Assembly: GCF_003382365.1 (NCBI RefSeq)
Contig: NZ_QTSU01000001.1
Location: forward strand, 1,054,001-1,118,000
Source: Lysobacter silvisoli
GTDB taxonomy: Bacteria > Pseudomonadota > Gammaproteobacteria > Xanthomonadales > Xanthomonadaceae
Length of the DNA: 64,000 bases
Direction of reading: 5' to 3'
The notes beneath the pieces were generated by a model that worked only from the letters and a program-made list of their open reading frames with translations, was not told the DNA's origin and did no database searches. Shown in pieces: positions 1 to 9,081 of this stretch; the first letter of the stretch is position 1, and every line of letters begins with the position of its first letter. A program made the position numbers and the translations under genes.

Positions 1-268
1 CCTGCGCGGCCGCGGCCAGCCGGCCCAGGCTGCGGCCCAGCAGCCACAGCGGCACGGTGGGCAGCAGCGCCAGCGCGCTGAGCAGGCCGCGCAGCCAGCG
101 CCGGGTGCGCTGCGCATCGGCGTCGCTGGCCAGTTGCTGCACCACCTGCGCCAGCCAGCCGTCGAGCTGCCACAGCGCCAGCGCGCTCAGCACCGCGATC
201 GCGGCGATGATGCGCAGGCTGCGCCTGCGATAGGCTAGGTCGGCCGGATGGATCTCGATCTCGCGCAT
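1..268 (-). CDS. hypothetical membrane protein, 5' part only
   Basis: An open minus-strand frame begins at the ATG at 266-268 and runs off the left edge without a stop, giving 89 codons. It starts [16 protein letters not shown], followed by two hydrophobic stretches at about residues 20-42 and 68-84, so it looks like the N-terminus of an integral membrane protein. I do not recognise the family from this fragment. It is divergent from the FAD oxidoreductase, with about 75 bp between the two start codons. No strong ribosome binding site is visible. Confidence 0.6.
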   Translation of the reverse strand, partial: MREIEIHPADLAYRRRSLRIIAAIAVLSALALWQLDGWLAQVVQQLASDADAQRTRRWLRGLLSALALLPTVPLWLLGRSLGRLAAAAQ

Positions 269-343
269 CCCGTGCCGGCCTCGTCCCCCGTAGCGTTCCA
301 GCCGTATTTCAGCAAACCCCGCCCGCGCCCGCCAACTCCGCCG

Positions 344-1633
344 ATGACCGCCGACAGCTACTACCGCGCCACGCTGCCGCCCATCGACGAACGCCCGGCC
401 TTGCAGGGCCGGCGCGAGGCGGAGGTCTGCGTGGTCGGCGGCGGCTTCGCCGGTCTCAACACCGCCCTGGGCCTGGCCGAGCGCGGCCTGGACGGGGTGG
501 TGCTGCTGGAGGCGCAGACCCTGGGCCACGGCGCCTCGGGCCGCAACGGCGGCTTCGTGTTCGGCGGCTTCTCGCTGGGCGAGGCCGCGCTGCGGCGCGA
601 ACTCGGCGGCGCCAGGGCACGCGAGCTGTACGCCGGCAGCACCGATGCGGTCGAACTGATCCGCGCGCGCATCCACCGCCATGGCCTGGACTGCGACGCG
701 GTCGAGGCCGGCGTGATCTGGGCCAACTGGTTCCGCGACCCGCAGGTGCTGCGCTCGCGCCAGCGCCTGCTGGCCGAGCACTACGGCGTGGATTGGCAAT
801 GGCTGCCGCAGCCGGAGCTGCGCGACCTGATCCGCAGCCACCGCTATCACGACGGCCTGTTCGAGCCGCAGGCCTTCCATTTCCACCCGCTCAAGTACGC
901 CCACGGCCTGGCCGGCTTGGCCCAGCGCGCCGGCGTGGCCGTGCACGAGCGCAGCCCGGCCGTGGCCCTGCGCCGCGAAGGCGCGCACTGGCGCGTGGGC
1001 ACGCCGCAAGGCGAGGTGCTGGCGCGGCAGGTGGTGCTGGCCTGCGGCGGCTACCTGGCCGGCCTGCGCGCGAACGTGGACGCGGCGGTGATGCCGATCG
1101 CCACCTACGTGATGGTCACCGAACCGCTGGGCGCGCGCCTGGATCAGGCGCTGCGCACGCGCGCGGCGGTCTACGACACCCGCTTCGCCTTCGACTATTA
1201 CCGCCCGCTGCCCGATACCCGGCTGCTGTGGGGCGGCCGCATCTCGGTGTTGGACCGCTCGCCGTCGGCGGTGGAACGCTTGCTGCGGCGCGACCTGCTC
1301 AAGGTGTTCCCGCAGCTGGAGGGCGTGCGCATCGAGCAGGCCTGGTCCGGGCTGATGAGCTATGCGCGGCATCAGATGCCGCAGATCGGCGAGGTCGAGG
1401 ACGGCCTGTGGCTGGCGCAGGCCTTCGGCGGCCATGGCGTGGCGCCGACCACGTTCGCCGGCGAAACGCTGGCCGCGGCCATCGCCCATGGCGATACGCG
1501 CTGGCGCGACCTGCAGCGTTACGGCCTGGTCTCGGCGTTCAAGCCGGCCGGTTTGCTGGCGGCGCAGTTGAGTTACACCTGGGCGCAGTTCCAGGACGCG
1601 TGGAAGGATTGGAACGAGAGGAACAGCGGATGA
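344..1633 (+). CDS. FAD-dependent amine/amino-acid oxidoreductase (DAO family)
   Basis: This is a 429-aa protein of the DAO superfamily. A Rossmann FAD motif, [19 protein letters not shown], sits at about residues 28-46, followed by the GASGRNGG segment typical of the PuuB/gamma-glutamylputrescine oxidase branch. The C-terminus has the second FAD-contact region ([17 protein letters not shown]). These enzymes oxidise amines or amino acids with release of H2O2; the substrate cannot be told from sequence. The frame is open back to 248, but that extension is low-complexity Pro-rich and would run into the divergent gene's start region, so the ATG at 344 ([13 protein letters not shown]) is chosen. 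The stop overlaps the next start as ATGA, so the two genes are translationally coupled. Confidence 0.85.
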   Translation: MTADSYYRATLPPIDERPALQGRREAEVCVVGGGFAGLNTALGLAERGLDGVVLLEAQTLGHGASGRNGGFVFGGFSLGEAALRRELGGARARELYAGSTDAVELIRARIHRHGLDCDAVEAGVIWANWFRDPQVLRSRQRLLAEHYGVDWQWLPQPELRDLIRSHRYHDGLFEPQAFHFHPLKYAHGLAGLAQRAGVAVHERSPAVALRREGAHWRVGTPQGEVLARQVVLACGGYLAGLRANVDAAVMPIATYVMVTEPLGARLDQALRTRAAVYDTRFAFDYYRPLPDTRLLWGGRISVLDRSPSAVERLLRRDLLKVFPQLEGVRIEQAWSGLMSYARHQMPQIGEVEDGLWLAQAFGGHGVAPTTFAGETLAAAIAHGDTRWRDLQRYGLVSAFKPAGLLAAQLSYTWAQFQDAWKDWNERNSG

Positions 1634-1989
1634 GCGCGGACGATACGGCGGCCGGGCAGGGCGACCTGAGCTGGCAGGAATTCGAGCGGGTGGCGCTGTG
1701 CGCGGGCACGGTGCTGCGGGTGGAGGACTTCCCCGAGGCGCGCAAGCCGGCGTGGAAGCTGTGGGTGGACTTCGGCCCGCATGGCGTGCGCAAGACCAGC
1801 GCGCAGGTGAAGCAGCTCTACAGCGCCGAGGAACTGGTGGGCCGGCAGATCGTCGGCGTGATCAATTTCCCGCCCAAACAGGTCGGCCCGTTCCGCTCCG
1901 AGTTCCTGCTGACCGGTTTCCCCACCGACGAGGGCGTGGTGATCACCGCCATCGAACGCCCGGTCCCCAACGGCACCCGCCTGGCCTGA
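1630..1989 (+). CDS. CsaA-like tRNA-binding-domain protein
   Basis: This is a 119-aa protein made almost entirely of an OB-fold tRNA-binding domain as in CsaA/YgjH and the Arc1p/EMAP C-terminal domain. Features are the segment [20 protein letters not shown] near residues 27-46, then [29 protein letters not shown] and the terminal PNGTRLA. B. subtilis CsaA is described as a secretion-linked chaperone; binding of tRNA-like RNA is the family expectation. The ATG overlaps the stop of the upstream oxidoreductase by 4 bp. The longer frame back to 793 is a shadow of that gene. Repeats begin right after the stop. Confidence 0.85.
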   Translation: MSADDTAAGQGDLSWQEFERVALCAGTVLRVEDFPEARKPAWKLWVDFGPHGVRKTSAQVKQLYSAEELVGRQIVGVINFPPKQVGPFRSEFLLTGFPTDEGVVITAIERPVPNGTRLA

Positions 1990-2005
1990 CCCGCCTGGCT
2001 GTCGG

Positions 2006-2177
2006 GTAGGAGCGGCGTAAGCCGCGACCGCGACTTCGCAACCACGTCGAACGTTGCGGCCGCCCCCGTAGGAGCTGCGCAAGCTGCGACCGCGAACCCG
2101 CCACTACGACCAAGCCCTCGGTCGGCGCGGGGTCTGTTCTGGCGCCTTGGGGTAGGAGCGGCGTGAGCCGCGATCCG
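2006..2177 (+). repeat. three REP-like units (GGAGCGGCGTAAGCCGCG family)
   Basis: Three copies of a roughly 27-bp element lie at 2006-2033, 2068-2095 and 2152-2177. Each has the form GTAGGAGCGGCGYRAGCCGCGAYCG with an internal small dyad (GCGGC/GCCGC). The second copy has compensating changes (GAGCTGCGCAAGCTGCGAC), so the dyad is conserved rather than the exact sequence. The same family recurs near 14.4, 18.8, 27.8 and 29.6 kb, always between genes. Confidence 0.85.
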
Positions 2178-2253
2178 CTCCGAACTCGCGAAGGTGTTTA
2201 GGTGTGCTGGTTTAAGCAACAGCAACAGCTTCCGTCCGCAAGCGGCCGGGTCC

Positions 2254-2281
2254 CTTTCTTTTGATAAGTGTCAAAAGAAAG
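2254..2281. repeat. 11-bp inverted repeat, AT-rich hairpin
   Basis: CTTTCTTTTGA at 2254-2264 is the exact complement of TCAAAAGAAAG at 2271-2281 with a 6-nt loop. It is strikingly A/T-rich for this genome and is followed by more A-runs. It lies in the 695-bp gap between the CsaA-like gene and the convergent thiolase gene. It may act as a bidirectional terminator or be part of a dispersed repeat. Confidence 0.65.
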
Positions 2282-2488
2282 TAACCAAAGAAAAACGCTG
2301 CCCCAGAGCTCCCGTGCGAGATCGGAGCGGGCGCGCGGATTTTTCGATGGCACATCCCTGTGCCAGCGAAAAACGGCGCACCTCCTGTGCGCCGCCCCCC
2401 GCCTTCGCGGGGGCAGGCTCTACGGGTCTGCTGTTGGCGCGGCGAGTTCGGTGCCCGAGCGAAGATCAAGAGCATTCGCTGCGCTCAT

Positions 2489-2592
2489 CCCCTCACCCTA
2501 GCCCTCTCCCGTAAACGGGAGAGGGGACGCATTCGACGCCTCTGCTGCAGTAGCCCCTCTCCCGTTTCACGGGAGAGGGGTTGGGGTGAGGG
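2489..2592. repeat. composite inverted repeat (CCCTCTCCCG/CGGGAGAGGG family)
   Basis: Two small hairpins, CCCTCTCCCGT/ACGGGAGAGGG at 2502-2525 and CCCCTCTCCCGT/ACGGGAGAGGGG at 2555-2580, sit inside a larger imperfect inverted repeat whose ends are CCCTCACCCTAGCC at 2490-2503 and GGTTGGGGTGAGGG at 2579-2592. It has the form of a small dispersed palindromic element (MITE/REP-like doublet). No coding signal is seen in 1990-2684. Confidence 0.75.
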
Positions 2593-2684
2593 CCCGCGGA
2601 GTCGAAAAATCACCGCGATGCCCGAAACGCATCAGGGCGGCCGTAGCCGCCCTGACGGGTTGGATCAGCGGAGGCCGGGAAGGC

Positions 2685-3893
2685 TTACAGCGCCTCGAAC
2701 ACGCCCGCCGCGCCCATGCCGGTGCCGATGCACATGGTCACCATGCCGTACTTCCGCTGACGGCGCTGCAGGCCGTGGACGATGGTGGCGGTGCGGATCG
2801 CGCCGGTGGCGCCCAGCGGGTGGCCCAGGGCGATGGCGCCGCCCAGCGGATTGACCTTGGACGGGTCCAGATCGCTGTCGCGGATCACCGCCAGCGCCTG
2901 CGCGGCGAAGGCCTCGTTGAGTTCGATCCAGTCGAGCTGGTCCTTGCTCAGGCCGGCCTGCTTGAGCGCCTTGGGAATCGCGGCGATCGGGCCGATGCCC
3001 ATCACTTCCGGGCGCACGCCGGCGACCGAGAAGCTGACGAAACGCGCCAGCGGGGTCAGGCCGTAGTCCTTGACCGCCTGGCCCGAGGCCAGCAGCACCG
3101 CGGCGGCGCCGTCGCTCATCTGCGAGCTGTTGCCGGCGGTGACGGTGCCGCCGAACTGGCCGTTGCGGAACACCGGCTTGAGCTTGGCCAGGCCCTCGGC
3201 CGAGGTATCGGCGCGCGGGCCTTCGTCGTTCTCGACCAGCAGCTTGCGCAGCTTGATCGCGTTGCCCGACAGGTCCGGCACGTGCGAGAGCACCTCATAG
3301 GGGCTGATCTCGGCGCGGAATTCGCCGGCGGCCTGCGCCGCCAGCGCCTTGAGGTGCGAGGCGGCGGCGAACGCGTCCTGGTCCTCGCGCGAGATCTTCC
3401 ATTCCTCGGCGACCTTCTCGGCGGTGATGCCCATGCCGTAGGCGATGGCGATGTGGTCGTCCTTTGCAAACACATTCGGCGACAGCGCGACCTTGTTGCC
3501 CATCATCGGCACCATCGACATCGATTCGGTGCCGCCGGCCAGTACCAGGTCGGCGTTGCCCAGGCGGATTTCGTTGGCGGCCAGGGCCACGGCTTGCAGG
3601 CCGGAGGAGCAGAAGCGGTTGACGGTCTGCGCGGCCACCGTGTTCGGCAGGCCGGCCAGCAGCACGCCGATGCGCGCCACGTTCATGCCTTGCTCGCCCT
3701 CGGGCATGGCGCAACCGATGATGGCGTCGTCGATGCGGTTGACGTCGATGCCCGGCGCCTGCGCGACCACGGCCTTGAGCACGTGGGCGAGCATGTCGTC
3801 GGGGCGGGTGTTGCGGAACACGCCGCGCGGCGCCTTGCCGACGGGGGTGCGGGTGGCGGCGACGATGTAGGCGTCTTGAACTTGCTTGATCAT
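2685..3893 (-). CDS. fadA: acetyl-CoA C-acyltransferase (thiolase)
   Basis: This 402-aa thiolase catalyses the last step of fatty acid beta-oxidation, cleaving 3-ketoacyl-CoA with CoA. The acyl-accepting Cys95 sits in [10 protein letters not shown], His358 in [14 protein letters not shown] and the second catalytic Cys388 in [11 protein letters not shown], all intact. The ATG at 3893 is preceded by GGAG at a suitable distance; the frame upstream of it is not conserved thiolase sequence. It lies 142 bp downstream of the fused dehydrogenase/hydratase on the same strand, forming the two subunits of a FadAB-like pathway. FadA versus FadI assignment is uncertain. Confidence 0.9.
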   Translation of the reverse strand: MIKQVQDAYIVAATRTPVGKAPRGVFRNTRPDDMLAHVLKAVVAQAPGIDVNRIDDAIIGCAMPEGEQGMNVARIGVLLAGLPNTVAAQTVNRFCSSGLQAVALAANEIRLGNADLVLAGGTESMSMVPMMGNKVALSPNVFAKDDHIAIAYGMGITAEKVAEEWKISREDQDAFAAASHLKALAAQAAGEFRAEISPYEVLSHVPDLSGNAIKLRKLLVENDEGPRADTSAEGLAKLKPVFRNGQFGGTVTAGNSSQMSDGAAAVLLASGQAVKDYGLTPLARFVSFSVAGVRPEVMGIGPIAAIPKALKQAGLSKDQLDWIELNEAFAAQALAVIRDSDLDPSKVNPLGGAIALGHPLGATGAIRTATIVHGLQRRQRKYGMVTMCIGTGMGAAGVFEAL

Positions 3894-3920
3894 GGAGTGA
3901 CTCCAAATTCGGTTGGGTTT

Positions 3921-3963
3921 GCGGCACATGGCTGTGCCGCCGCGGCATCGCGTGCGATGCCGC
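3921..3963. promoter_or_regulatory. tandem hairpins between the two fad genes
   Basis: Two adjacent perfect dyads lie between the fused fad gene and the thiolase: GCGGCACA/TGTGCCGC at 3921-3940 with a 4-nt loop, and GCGGCATCGC/GCGATGCCGC at 3942-3963. Neither is followed by a T-run on the minus strand. They could stabilise the mRNA or set the ratio of the two proteins. Confidence 0.5.
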
Positions 3964-4035
3964 GCAAGCGGGTGAAAGTCGCGTCTTTCGCCCGCGTTTG
4001 AAAAGTCGCGGCAGGATGCCCGATCTTTTCCACAA

Positions 4036-6411
4036 TCAGTTCCGCAGCGGCTTGCCAGTCTTGAGCATGTGGGCGATGCGCTCCTGGGTCTTGGGCATCT
4101 GCGCCAGCGCCACGAAGTGCTCGCGCTCGAGCTTGAGCAGCCATTCCTCGTCCACCAGTGCGCCGCGGTCGACTTCGCCGCCGCAGATCACGGTGGCGAT
4201 GCGGCTGGCGATCTCGTAGTCGTGCGGCGAGATGAAACGGCCTTCCAGCATGTTGACCAGCATCATCTTGAACGTGGCGATGCCGACGTCGCCGGCGACC
4301 TGGATGCGGCGGCCGGGCAGGGGCGGGCGGTAGCCGCTTTCGGCCAGCGCGCGCGCCTGCGCCTTGGCCACGTGCAGCAGCTCGTAGGCGTTGAACACCA
4401 CCACGTCGCCGTCGCGCGCCAGCTTGAGTTCGCGCGCCTCGAAGGCCGAGGTGGAGACCTTGCCCATGGCCACGCTCTCGAACGCGGTCTTGAGCTGGGC
4501 GAACACGTCGCCGCCCGGGCCGGCCGCGTCGGAGGCGCGCACCGCGAATTCCTTGAGGCCGCCGCCGGCCGGCAGCAGGCCCACGCCGGCCTCGACCAGG
4601 CCGATGTAGCTTTCCAGCGCGAACACGCTCTTGGCCGCGTGCATCTGGAACTCGCAACCGCCGCCCAGGGCCAGCCCGCGCACCGCGGCCACCACCGGCA
4701 CCAGCGCGTACTTGATGCGCTGGCTGGTGGCCTGGAAGTTGGCGACCATGGCCTCGAAGCCCTTGAGGTCGCCGGCCTGCAGCAGGCCCAGCGCGCCGGC
4801 CAGGTCGGCGCCGGCGGAGAAGGGTTCCTTCGGCTGCCAGATCACCACGCCCTTGAACTTGGTCTCGGCGATGGCGATGGCTTCCTGGATGCCGTTGAGC
4901 ACGTGGTCGTTGACCGTGTGCATCTTGGTCTTGAAGCTGATCACGGCGATGTCGTCGCCGTCGTCGGTCCACAGGCGGATGCCTTCGTTCTCGAACACGG
5001 TCTGGCCCTGCGAGAACTTCTCGCCCAGCACCGCGTCGGGGAAGCGCTGGCGCGCGTAGACCGGGTTGGACGAGCGCGCCACCTGGGCCTTGCGGCCGGG
5101 GCTGTAGCTGCCCTTGGCGTCGTGCACGCCGTCGCGGCCGTCGAACACCCAGTTCGGCAGCGGCGCGGCGGCCATGGCCTTGCCGGCCACGATGTCCTCG
5201 GCGATCCAGTCGGCCACCTGCTTCCAGCCCGCGGCCTGCCAGGTCTCGAACGGACCCAGCGACCAGCCGTAGCCCCAGCGCATGGCGAAGTCGATATCGC
5301 GCGCGGTGTCGGCGATGGACTCCAGGTGGTAGGCGCTGTAGTGGAAGCTGTCGCGGAACACCGCCCACAGGAACTGCGCCTGCGGATGGGCGCTGGCGCG
5401 CAGCGCGGCGAATTTCTTGGCCGGATCCTTTTCCTTCAGCATCGCCGCCACTTCGGCATCGAGCTCGCCGGCGGACACGCGGTAGTCCTGGGCCTTGAGG
5501 TCCAGCACCAGGATGTCCTTGCCCTTCTTGGTGTAGAAGCCGGCGCCGGTCTTCTGCCCCAGCGCGCCCTTCTCGACCAGCGCGGCCAGCCACTTGGGCG
5601 CCTTGAAGTAGCCGTGCCAGGGGTCGTCGGGCAGGGTGTCGGCCATGGTCTTGATGACGTGGGCCATGGTGTCCAGGCCGACCACGTCCGCGGTGCGGTA
5701 GGTGGCCGACTTGGGCCGGCCGATGGCCGGGCCGGTCAGCGCGTCGACCGTGTCGAAGCCCAGGCCGAACTGCTCGGTGTGGTGCATGGCGGCCAGCATC
5801 GAGAACACGCCGATGCGGTTGCCGATGAAGTTCGGGGTGTCCTTGGCGATCACCACGCCCTTGCCCAGGGTGGTGGTGAGGAAGGTTTCCAGGCCTTCCA
5901 GCACCGCCGGGTCGGTGCTCTTGGCCGGGATCAGCTCGGCCAGGTGCATGTAGCGCGGCGGGTTGAAGAAGTGCACGCCCAGGAAGCGGTGGCGCAGCTG
6001 CTCGGGCAGTACCTCGGCCAGCTTGTTGATGCCCAGGCCGGAGGTGTTGGAGGCCAGCACCGCGTGATCGGCCACGAACGGGGCGATCTTCTTGTACAGG
6101 TCCTGCTTCCAGTCCATGCGCTCGGCGATGGCCTCGACGATCAGGTCGCAGCCGCGCAGCTGTTCCAGGCCGGTCTCGTAGTTGGCCGGCACGATGCGCT
6201 CGGCCAGGCCCTTGGCGGCCAGCGGCGCGGGGCTGAGCTTGCCCAGGTTGGCGATGGCCTTGGCGACCACGCCGTTGGGGTCGCCGTCCTTGGCCGGCAG
6301 GTCGAACAGCACCGTGTCGACGCCGGCGTTGGTCAGGTGCGCGGCGATCTGCGCGCCCATGACGCCGGCGCCCAGGACCGCGGCCCGACGGACAAGCAAT
6401 TTGTTAGACAT
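4036..6411 (-). CDS. fused 3-hydroxyacyl-CoA dehydrogenase / enoyl-CoA hydratase
   Basis: This is a 791-aa bifunctional beta-oxidation enzyme in the FadN-like order: NAD-binding 3-hydroxyacyl-CoA dehydrogenase first (AAVLGAGVMGAQIAAHLTNAG near residue 10) and crotonase-type hydratase last (ALVPVVAAVRGLALGGGCEF near residue 570). This is the reverse of E. coli FadB. It hydrates enoyl-CoA and oxidises the 3-hydroxyacyl-CoA for the adjacent thiolase. The ATG at 6411 (MSNKLLVRR) is preferred over a TTG three codons upstream because AAGGAG lies about 9 nt before it. The TetR gene upstream on the same strand is a likely regulator. Confidence 0.9.
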   Translation of the reverse strand: MSNKLLVRRAAVLGAGVMGAQIAAHLTNAGVDTVLFDLPAKDGDPNGVVAKAIANLGKLSPAPLAAKGLAERIVPANYETGLEQLRGCDLIVEAIAERMDWKQDLYKKIAPFVADHAVLASNTSGLGINKLAEVLPEQLRHRFLGVHFFNPPRYMHLAELIPAKSTDPAVLEGLETFLTTTLGKGVVIAKDTPNFIGNRIGVFSMLAAMHHTEQFGLGFDTVDALTGPAIGRPKSATYRTADVVGLDTMAHVIKTMADTLPDDPWHGYFKAPKWLAALVEKGALGQKTGAGFYTKKGKDILVLDLKAQDYRVSAGELDAEVAAMLKEKDPAKKFAALRASAHPQAQFLWAVFRDSFHYSAYHLESIADTARDIDFAMRWGYGWSLGPFETWQAAGWKQVADWIAEDIVAGKAMAAAPLPNWVFDGRDGVHDAKGSYSPGRKAQVARSSNPVYARQRFPDAVLGEKFSQGQTVFENEGIRLWTDDGDDIAVISFKTKMHTVNDHVLNGIQEAIAIAETKFKGVVIWQPKEPFSAGADLAGALGLLQAGDLKGFEAMVANFQATSQRIKYALVPVVAAVRGLALGGGCEFQMHAAKSVFALESYIGLVEAGVGLLPAGGGLKEFAVRASDAAGPGGDVFAQLKTAFESVAMGKVSTSAFEARELKLARDGDVVVFNAYELLHVAKAQARALAESGYRPPLPGRRIQVAGDVGIATFKMMLVNMLEGRFISPHDYEIASRIATVICGGEVDRGALVDEEWLLKLEREHFVALAQMPKTQERIAHMLKTGKPLRN

Positions 6412-6536
6412 CGTCTGCAACTCCTTGGATTAATTGCATTTAGTGCTGCGGCGCACGGGCGGTTCGGAGCCGGAAACGGCAGAGCGGCGGCCGATGGGGT
6501 CGCCCGGGCGCGGTAGGAAAGGGGGGCTTTAGCGGC

Positions 6537-7157
6537 TCAGCTCTTGAAGCCGGCCGCGGCGAAACGGATCAGCTCGCGCCCCGCACGTTCGCGGTGGGCG
6601 GCCTCGGACACGCCGGCCGGGCGCTTGATCAGGCCGAAGTCGGCCATGGCATAGGTCAGCGCGCCGGCCAGGAAGTCCAGGCGCCAGTACAACTCCTCCT
6701 TGCTCAGGCCCGGCACCGCCGCGGCGATGGCCTTGGCGAATTCGCGCAGCACGTGGCCGTAGTGGTCGGACAGGAACTTGCGCAGGCTGTCGTTCTTCTC
6801 GGCGTAGGCGCGGGCGACCACGCGCACGAAGGCGGCGCCGCCGTGGCGGTCCTGGGCCAGGGCCAGGGCCGGCTCCACGAACGCGGCCAGGATCGGCTCC
6901 AGCTCGCCCGGGCGGTCCTGGATCGCGGCCTGCAGGGCGCTCAGGCGCTGCCGGCTCATGTCGTCCATGCGGCGGCGGAAGACCTCGTTGACCAGGTTTT
7001 CCTTGCTGCCGAAGTGGTAGTTGACCGCGGCGATGTTGACGTCGGCACGGCTGGTCACCTGGCGCAGCGAGGTGCCGGTGAAGCCGAACTGGGCGAACAG
7101 CTCCTCGGCGGCGCCGAGAATGCGGTCCTTGGTGGAGAAGTGGGCGGTGGCGGCCAT
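6537..7157 (-). CDS. TetR-family regulator, PsrA-like
   Basis: This is a 206-aa TetR regulator with an N-terminal helix-turn-helix (TKDRILGAAEELFAQFGFTGTSLRQVTSRADV, shown here in part as AEELFAQFGFTGTSLRQV). The following INAAVNYHFGSKENL-type segment (here NIAAVNYHFGSKENLV) is typical of the CerR/PsrA branch. PsrA of Pseudomonas senses long-chain fatty acids and represses beta-oxidation genes. Position directly upstream of the fused fad gene on the same strand, and a palindromic CAAAC-N4-GTTTG site in its own promoter, support that role. Autoregulation is inferred. Confidence 0.85.
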   Translation of the reverse strand: MAATAHFSTKDRILGAAEELFAQFGFTGTSLRQVTSRADVNIAAVNYHFGSKENLVNEVFRRRMDDMSRQRLSALQAAIQDRPGELEPILAAFVEPALALAQDRHGGAAFVRVVARAYAEKNDSLRKFLSDHYGHVLREFAKAIAAAVPGLSKEELYWRLDFLAGALTYAMADFGLIKRPAGVSEAAHRERAGRELIRFAAAGFKS

Positions 7158-7169
7158 GGCAGGTCCTGA

Positions 7170-7187
7170 ATCAAACGCTTGTTTGAT
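7170..7187. promoter_or_regulatory. PsrA-type operator, ATCAAAC-N4-GTTTGAT
   Basis: The perfect dyad ATCAAACGCTTGTTTGAT lies 13 bp upstream of the TetR start codon. It matches the G/CAAAC-N2-4-GTTTG/C motif described for PsrA in Pseudomonas. No second copy was seen immediately upstream of the fused fad gene. Confidence 0.75.
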
Positions 7188-7283
7188 CGTAGACCCGGGC
7201 CGGCGGGATCGTCAACGGATTTTCCGACCGGCCGTGCAAATCGGCTGACCGATCCGGTAGAATTACCGTAGCCATATTGGCTA

Positions 7284-7305
7284 AACCCGCGTCCTGTCGC
7301 GGGTT
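7284..7305 (+). terminator. hairpin with T-rich tail ahead of ndk
   Basis: AACCCGCG (7284-7291) pairs with CGCGGGTT (7298-7305) and is followed by TTCTGTT. It has the form of an intrinsic terminator but lies upstream of ndk with no plus-strand gene before it. A TAGAAT -10-like box at 7258-7263 and a small dyad AGCCA/TGGCT at 7270-7282 precede it. It may be a leader attenuator or the end of a short RNA. Confidence 0.45.
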
Positions 7306-7367
7306 TTCTGTTATTCTCGGGCCCCTCGCAAGGAAGCAGCAGCGGCCCGCCTACCCGGAGAATTCCC

Positions 7368-7793
7368 ATGGCGCTGGAGCGCACCCTGTCCATCATCAAG
7401 CCCGACGCCGTCGCCAAGAACGTCATCGGTGAGATCTACTCGCGTTTCGAGAAGGCCGGCCTCAAGGTCGTCGCCTCGAAGATGAAGCACCTGTCGAAGC
7501 AGGAAGCCGAAGGTTTCTACGCCGTGCATCGCGAGCGTCCGTTCTTCGCCGCGCTGGTCGAGTTCATGATCAGCGGCCCGGTGGTGATCCAGGCGCTGCA
7601 GGGCGAGAACGCCGTGCTCAAGCACCGCGAGCTGATGGGCGCCACCAATCCGAAGGATGCTGCGCCGGGCACCATCCGCGCCGACTTCGCCGACAGCATC
7701 GACGCCAACGCCGTGCACGGTTCGGACAGCCTGGAGAACGCCGCGATCGAAATCGCGTACTTCTTCCCGGCCACCGACGTGTACCCGCGCTGA
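7368..7793 (+). CDS. ndk: nucleoside diphosphate kinase
   Basis: This 141-aa enzyme transfers the gamma phosphate from ATP to NDPs through a phospho-histidine. It is full length for the family. The N-terminal [12 protein letters not shown] and the catalytic HGSDS motif with His117 are intact. GGAG lies about 8 nt before the ATG. It heads the conserved block ndk-rlmN-pilF-rodZ and is followed 10 bp later by the rlmN start. Confidence 0.97.
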   Translation: MALERTLSIIKPDAVAKNVIGEIYSRFEKAGLKVVASKMKHLSKQEAEGFYAVHRERPFFAALVEFMISGPVVIQALQGENAVLKHRELMGATNPKDAAPGTIRADFADSIDANAVHGSDSLENAAIEIAYFFPATDVYPR

Positions 7794-7803
7794 GATCGAC
7801 GAC

Positions 7804-9081
7804 GTGAGCGATCCGCGCGCCAACGCCATCGATATCGTGCTCGCCGGCTCCGCGCCTGCGGCCGATGCGGACGTGCGTGCGGGCGCCGCCGCGACGCAGC
7901 CGGCTACGGCCGGCTCCGTCGTGGCCGATACTGTCAAGCTCGACCCGAACAAGACCAACCTGTTCGATCTCGACCGCGTCTCGCTGGAAAATTTCTTCGA
8001 GCAGACCCTGGGCGAGAAGCGCTTCCGCGCGCATCAGGTGATGAAGTGGATCCACCACCGCTACGTCACCGACTTCAACGACATGACCGACCTGGGCAAG
8101 GCGCTGCGCGCCAAGCTCGAGCAGCACGCGCAGGTACGCGTGCCGCAGGTGGTGTTCGACAAGGCCTCCACCGACGGCACCCATAAGTGGCTGCTGGGCA
8201 TGGACCCGAAGAACGCCATCGAAACGGTGTACATCCCCGACAAGGGCCGCGGCACCCTGTGCGTGTCCTCGCAGGTGGGCTGCGCGCTGAACTGCCAGTT
8301 CTGCTCCACCGCCACCCAGGGCTTCAACCGCAACCTGTCCACCGCCGAGATCATCGGCCAGGTGTGGGTGGCCGCACGCCACCTGGGCAACGTGCCGCAT
8401 CAGCAGCGCAAGCTCACCAACGTGGTGATGATGGGCATGGGCGAGCCTCTGGCCAATTTCGACAACGTCGTGCGCGCCATGAGCATCATGCGCGACGACC
8501 TGGGCTACGGCCTGGCCAACAAGCGCGTCACCCTGTCCACCGCGGGCATGGTGCCGATGATCGACCGCCTGGGCGAAGAGAGCGACGTCTCGCTGGCGGT
8601 GTCGCTGCACGCGCCCAACGACGAGCTGCGCAGCGAACTGGTCCCGCTCAACAAGAAGTACCCGATCGCGGTGCTGATGGACGCCTGCGTGCGCTACGCG
8701 CTGCGCAAGCGCGGCACCTCGGTCACCTTCGAATACACCCTGATGAAGGGCGTCAACGACCAGCCGCAGCACGCGCGCCAGCTGCTGCGCCTGCTGCGCC
8801 AGTTCGACAACGCGGTGCAGATGAAGGACGCGGCCAAGGTCAACCTGATCCCGTTCAATCCGTTCCCGGGCACGCGCTTCGAGCGCCCCGACGACGCGGC
8901 CATCCGCGCGTTCCAGAAACTGCTCAACGACGCCGGCATGATCGCGCCGGTGCGCCGTACCCGCGGCGACGACATCGACGCGGCCTGCGGCCAGCTCAAG
9001 GGTCAGGTCATGGACCGCACCCGCCGCCAGGCGGAGTTCCGCAAGACGCTCGAATCGCAGGGGCTAGGCGATGCGGCATGA
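7804..9081 (+). CDS. rlmN: 23S rRNA/tRNA adenine-C2 methyltransferase
   Basis: This is a radical-SAM enzyme that methylates C2 of A2503 in 23S rRNA and A37 in some tRNAs. With the GTG start at 7804 it is 425 aa. The three cluster cysteines are C160, C164 and C167 in [15 protein letters not shown], and the C-terminal active-site cysteine region (DIDAACGQL) is present. The frame is open further back to 7657, but that part overlaps ndk and is not RlmN-like. The N-terminal ~40 residues are Ala-rich and poorly conserved, so the start could be a little downstream. The stop overlaps the pilF start. Confidence 0.95.
   Translation: MSDPRANAIDIVLAGSAPAADADVRAGAAATQPATAGSVVADTVKLDPNKTNLFDLDRVSLENFFEQTLGEKRFRAHQVMKWIHHRYVTDFNDMTDLGKALRAKLEQHAQVRVPQVVFDKASTDGTHKWLLGMDPKNAIETVYIPDKGRGTLCVSSQVGCALNCQFCSTATQGFNRNLSTAEIIGQVWVAARHLGNVPHQQRKLTNVVMMGMGEPLANFDNVVRAMSIMRDDLGYGLANKRVTLSTAGMVPMIDRLGEESDVSLAVSLHAPNDELRSELVPLNKKYPIAVLMDACVRYALRKRGTSVTFEYTLMKGVNDQPQHARQLLRLLRQFDNAVQMKDAAKVNLIPFNPFPGTRFERPDDAAIRAFQKLLNDAGMIAPVRRTRGDDIDAACGQLKGQVMDRTRRQAEFRKTLESQGLGDAA

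Noticed and set aside
248-343. N-terminal extension of the FAD oxidoreductase
   Set aside because: The extension is Pro/Arg-rich, unlike the family, and would overlap the divergent gene's start.
2006-2592. CRISPR array
   Set aside because: Units are palindromic REP-like elements with irregular spacing and no unique spacers; no cas genes are in the window.
4069-6516. 815-codon plus-strand ORF opposite the fused fad gene
   Set aside because: Antisense shadow with His/Gly/Ala/Val-rich non-protein-like sequence.
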